Shown in pieces: positions 17,737-21,312 of a stretch of 21,312 nucleotides of DNA; within the stretch, counting starts at the first letter, position 1; every line of letters begins with the position of its first letter. The stretch comes from Pleurobrachia bachei. Taxonomy: Eukaryota > Ctenophora > Tentaculata > Cydippida > Pleurobrachiidae. The translations under genes and the position numbers were made by a program. Under the pieces are notes generated by a model, which was given only the letters and a program-made list of their open reading frames with translations, searched no databases and was not told where the DNA came from. The DNA is taken from the NCBI GenBank assembly GCA_000695325.1, contig AVPN01001321.1, positions 2,964 through 24,275 on the forward strand, read 5' to 3'.

Positions 17737-19763
17737 ATTCGGGAGCCTCTAGCAGCGAGTCTAGCACTAGCAGCAGTAACAGTAGTAGCAGCTCGAGTAG
17801 CAGCAGTAGTAGTAGTAGTTCTTCAGAGTCAGAATTAGAACAGAGTTCCTCCAAACTTCAGCCCCCTCCTCAGGAGTTATCAGAAGAATCTCATAGCTCT
17901 AAGAAGGAGATACTTCTCAAGAAAATTGCAAAGTATCGTAAAAAAGAAACAGATTCCCCCGCGTCCTCTTCCTCCCTGCCTAAGCCCGCTAAACAGAGAC
18001 GGGAAAGTTGGGTAATGATAATGTTAGAGGACGAGAATTGTCCTGCACAAGAATACCCAGAACCCTGGCAGAATCAGGCGGCTGAAGCCAAACTAGCAGC
18101 TATTGATGAGGCACCTTCAGATCAGGACCCTCCAGATGAGGTACCCGATAAAGTTGAGCAAGTCATGCCGCCCTCTCTCCCTCCTATAAAAGAAACTTTA
18201 TCGTCATCGTCAGAGATTGAACAGAAATCAGAAAAGGTATCGGAAAAGACACCCGAATCTGAGAAAGTGAAAGATCAGAAATCAGAACGAAAACTTTCTC
18301 AACCATCAATGCCTCAACGTAGAGTTTCGACCTCAAAACAGCCTAAACAGAGACGTGACAGCTGGGTGATGATCATGTTAGAAGACGAGAGTTGTCCTGC
18401 ACAAGAATACCCAGAACCATGGCAGAATCAGGCATCTAGTAGACATCAGGAAGGTCTTCCAGCAATACACGAAGGGGATGACAATTATCCAATACCAACA
18501 GAACAACCAGGAACCAGACGACCATCCTCTGTAGACACAACCAGACCTGGTTCACCAACAGATCAACCAGGAACCAGACGACCATCTGCTGTAGACACAA
18601 CCAGACCTGGTTCACCAACAGATCAACCAGGAACCAGACGACCATCTGCTGTAGACACAACCAGACCTGGTTCACCAACAGATCAACCAGGAACCAGACG
18701 ACCATCTGCTGTAGACACAACCAGACCTGGTTCACCAACAGATCAACCAGGAACCAGACGACCATCTGCTGTAGACACAACCAGACCTGGTTCACCAACA
18801 GATCAACCAGGAACCAGACGACCATCTGCTGTAGACACAACCAGACCTGGTTCACCAACAGATCAACCAGGAACCAGACGACCATCTGCTGTAGACACAA
18901 CCAGACCTGGTTCACCAACAGATCAACCAGGAACCAGACGACCATCTGCTGTAGACACAACCAGACCTGGTTCACCAACAGATCAACCAGGAACCAGACG
19001 ACCATCTGCTGTAGACACAACCAGACCTGGTTCACCAACAGATCAACCAGGAACCAGACGACCATCTGCTGTAGACACAACCAGACCTGGTTCACCAACA
19101 GATCAACCAGGAACCAGACGACCATCTGCTGTAGACACAACCAGACCTGGTTCACCAACAGATCAACCAGGAACCAGACGACCATCTGCTGTAGACACAA
19201 CCAGACCTGGTTCACCAACAGATCAACCAGGAACCAGACGACCATCTGCTGTAGACACAACCAGACCTGGTTCACCAACAGATCAACCAGGAACCAGACG
19301 ACCATCTGCTGTAGACACAACCAGACCTGGTTCACCAACAGATCAACCAGGAACCAGACGACCATCTGCTGTAGACACAACCAGACCTGGTTCACCAACA
19401 GATCAACCAGGAACCAGACGACCATCTGCTGTAGACACAACCAGACCTGGTTCACCAACAGATCAACCAGGAACCAGACGACCATCTGCTGTAGACACAA
19501 CCAGACCTGGTTCACCAACAGATCAACCAGGAACCAGACGACCATCTGCTGTAGACACAACCAGACCTGGTTCACCAACAGATCAACCAGGAACCAGACG
19601 ACCATCTGCTGTAGACACAACCAGACCTGGTTCACCAACAGATCAACCAGGAACCAGACGACCATCTGCTGTAGACACAACCAGACCTGGTTCACCAACA
19701 GATCAACCAGGAACCAGACGACCATCTGCTGTAGACACAACCAGACCTGGTTCACCAACAGAT
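17737..19763 (+). CDS. Exon K3: poly-Ser, two SW/LEDE/WQ motifs and a long perfect 20-residue array
   Basis: Enters in phase 1 after TTCCCTTAG (DSGASSSESS). Poly-Ser is a little shorter than in K2. SW/LEDE/WQ motifs lie at 17982-18080 and 18336-18434, followed by an acidic HEGDDNYP-like linker and 21 array units. The long segment between poly-Ser and the array is almost identical to K2. Three RRxS sites precede the array and every unit adds RRPS and GSP, so the arm is rich in candidate phosphosites. The frame runs on into the K4 piece out of register and stops at TAG 19818-19820; that stop is a junction product, not a natural end. Confidence 0.8.
17743..17823 (+). repeat. AGC/AGT trinucleotide run encoding poly-Ser (K3)
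   Basis: Counterpart of the K2 run, with an extra ACT (Thr) interruption and fewer AGY codons. Confidence 0.88.
18504..19763 (+). repeat. 60-bp coding tandem repeat, 21 units, 20 of them identical
   Basis: Exactly 1,260 bp. The first unit differs (PSSVDT); units 2-21 read identically. Because 60 is a multiple of 3, other frames and the opposite strand also stay open across it. Confidence 0.97.
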
Positions 19764-21312
19764 AGTGAAAGATCAGAAATCAGAACGAAAACTTTCTCAA
19801 CCATCAATGCCTCCACGTAGAGTTTCGACCTCAAAGCAGCCTAGACAGAGACGTGACAGCTGGGTAATGATCATGTTAGAAGATGAGAGTTGTCCAGCCC
19901 AGGAGCATCCGGAACCTTGGCAGAATCAGGCGTCTAGTAGACAGCAGGACGGTCTTCCAGCAATACACGAAGGGGATGACAATTATCCAATACCAACAGA
20001 ACAACCAGGAACCAGACGACCATCCTCTGTAGACACAACCAGACCTGGTTCACCAACAGATCAACCAGGAACCAGACGACCATCTGCTGTAGACAGAACC
20101 AGACCTGGTTCACTAACAGATCAACCAGGAACCAGACGACCATCTGCTGTAAACACAACCAGACCTGGCTCACCAACAGATCAACCAGGAACCAGACGAC
20201 CATCTGCTGTAGACAGAACCAGACCTGGTTCACCAACAGATCAACCAGGAACCAGACGACCATCTGCTGTAGACAGAACCAGACTTGGTTCACCTACAGA
20301 TCAACCAGGAACCAGACGACCCTCTGCTGTAGACAGAACCAGACCTGGTTCACCAACAGATCAACCAGGAACCAGACGACCATCTGCTGTAGACACAACC
20401 AGACCTGGTTCACCAACAGATCAACCAGGAACCAGACGACCATCTGCTGTAGACACAACCAGACCTGGTTCACCAACAGATCAACCAGGAACCAGACGAT
20501 CATCTGCTGTAGACACAACCAGACCTGGTTCACCAACAGATCAACCAGGAACCAGACGACCATCTGCTGTAGACACAACCAGATCTGGTCCACCGACAGA
20601 TCAACCAGGAACCAGACGACCATCTGCTGTAGACAAAACCAGACCTGGTTCACCAACAGATCAACCAGGAACCAGACGACCATCTGCTGTAGACAGAACC
20701 AGACCTGGTTCACCAACAGATCAACCAGGAACCAGACGACCATCTGCTGTAGACACAACCAGACCTGGTTCACCAACAGATCAATCAGGAACCAGACGAC
20801 CATCTGCTGTAGACAGAACCAGACCTGTTTCACCAACAGATCAACCAGGAACCAGACGACCATCTGCTGTAGACAGAACCAGACCTGGTTCACCAACAGA
20901 TCTACCAGGAACCAGACGATCATCTGCTGTAGACAGAACCAGACCTGGTTCACCAACAGATCAACCAGGAACCAGACGACCATCAGCTGTAGACACAACC
21001 AGACCTGGTTCACCAACAAATCAACCAGGAACCAGACGACCATCTGCTGTAGACAGAACCAGACCTGGTTCACCAACAGATCAACCAGGGACCAGACGAC
21101 CATCTGCTGTAGACACAACCAGACCCGGTTCACCAACAGATCAGCCAGGAACCAGACGAGCATCTGCTGTAGACACAACCAGACCTGGTTCACCAACAGA
21201 TCAACCAGGAACCAGACGACCATCTGCTGTAGACACAACCAGACCTGGTTCACCAACAGATAAACCAGGAACCAGACGACCATCTGCTGTAGACAGAACC
21301 AGACCTGGTTCA
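19764..21312 (+). CDS. K4: divergent further copy of exon K, no start, no stop, open to the window edge
   Basis: Homology to exon K starts abruptly at 19764 (matching 18266 on) inside the array of K3, one base out of frame with it. In its own frame (for example ATG at 19807) it is open to base 21312, over 500 codons. It carries RRVS, the SW/LEDE/WQ motif QRRDSWVMIMLEDE...PEPWQNQA (19834-19932) and a 20-residue array. It differs from K3 at scattered sites (Gln to Pro, Lys to Arg, Tyr to His). It is either a separate module copy or another haplotype joined in assembly. Confidence 0.72.
20002..21312 (+). repeat. 60-bp coding tandem repeat, degenerate array of about 22 units
   Basis: The unit is the same as in K3, but most copies carry their own changes (VDR/VDT/VDK/VNT, RRS, RRA, PVS, SGP, TNQ, TDL). 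All differences are substitutions, none is an indel, and no stop arises, so the frame is kept. Runs off the right edge. Confidence 0.97.

Larger units (their letters stand above)
4143..21312 (+). other. Span of a giant multi-exon spectrin-repeat gene (both ends incomplete)
   Basis: Exons were placed by joining AG/GT splice sites whose phases agree and whose translation stays helical and charged. The 5' part (4143 to about 10768) and the E-G exons encode tandem three-helix spectrin-type repeats, with Trp anchors such as ILRW, INRWLEEKE, LPWLEDVERW, LDTWLDEQ and LPWLVQAE. Proteins of this type (plakins, nesprins, dystrophin, spectrins) form long flexible rods linking actin, microtubules or membranes. 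No actin-binding CH domain, EF-hand, GAR domain or KASH segment is in view, so the subfamily cannot be assigned. The rod is followed by a disordered, RRxS-rich arm with a 20-residue tandem repeat. The 3' module occurs in two to three copies with frame-breaking junctions (see the separate entries). Confidence 0.75.

Noticed and set aside
18436-19758. Long minus-strand open frame (about 440 codons) with a repeated hydrophobic VVWFLVDLLVNQVWLCLQQ-type unit, looking like a membrane protein
   Set aside because: It is the antisense of the 60-bp coding array. Because 60 is a multiple of 3 and the unit lacks stops in this frame, it stays open automatically. The + strand reading continues a spliced exon with conserved motifs.
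20294-21283. Similar minus-strand frames in the degenerate array (also 19934-20293 and 14976-15395)
   Set aside because: The same antisense effect; substitutions among units do not favour the minus-strand protein.
18504-21312. CRISPR array
   Set aside because: The repeats are head-to-tail without unique spacers, they code for protein in frame, and the context is a spliced eukaryotic gene.

Overview
The window looks like nuclear DNA of an animal or close relative. Coding sequence is cut into many exons by short GT-AG introns of about 80-350 bp plus one of about 1.5 kb. The exons keep consistent phases and encode alpha-helical spectrin-type repeats. No operon, bacterial signal, RNA gene or transposase is visible. 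Spectrin repeats, short introns and high divergence between near-duplicates would fit a marine invertebrate such as a sponge, but the lineage cannot be fixed from the sequence. Everything convincing is on the + strand.

Layout. (1) Positions 1-3162 are one long frame, open at the left edge. It encodes a low-complexity acidic protein with repeated KSAP and APKMAGLKAPG motifs, a basic middle, a Gly/Asp 'DG' repeat region and an acidic end. I do not recognise the family. Its stop codon overlaps a good splice donor, so it may be a large exon of the next gene. (2) Positions 3163-4142 hold UTR, intergenic or intron sequence. (3) From 4143 to the right edge runs a giant spectrin-repeat gene, best compared with the rods of plakins/spectraplakins, nesprins or dystrophin. 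Thirteen exons from 4143 to 10768 join in one frame, apart from an in-frame TAG at 9849 and a break at 10768. (4) The 3' part of the gene is a module of exons named here A-B-D-E-G-H-I-J-K: spectrin repeats in A to G, then a disordered arm in H to K. The arm is dense in RRxS kinase-type sites, carries a repeated RR[ED]SW...LEDE...WQxQA motif, and ends in a 60-bp (20-residue) tandem array.

The module is present more than once. Copy 1 (A1-B1-D1-E1) breaks at 10768. Copy 2 (10769-15405) starts in the middle of exon A and ends inside the 60-bp array. Copy 3 restarts at 15406 with a 278-bp stretch that, by eye, is identical to the end of copy 1. Taking out copy 2 and one 278-bp stretch leaves a gene that joins in frame, so copy 2 is either an allelic haplotype wrongly placed in the assembly or a real internal duplication. 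A fourth, more divergent piece of exon K begins at 19764, out of frame with what precedes it, and stays open to the window edge.

Most noteworthy: the spectrin rod joined to a long RRxS-rich arm; the repeated SW/LEDE/WQ motif; 20 perfect 60-bp units beside a decayed array of the same unit; and three places where a splice junction has been locally duplicated.
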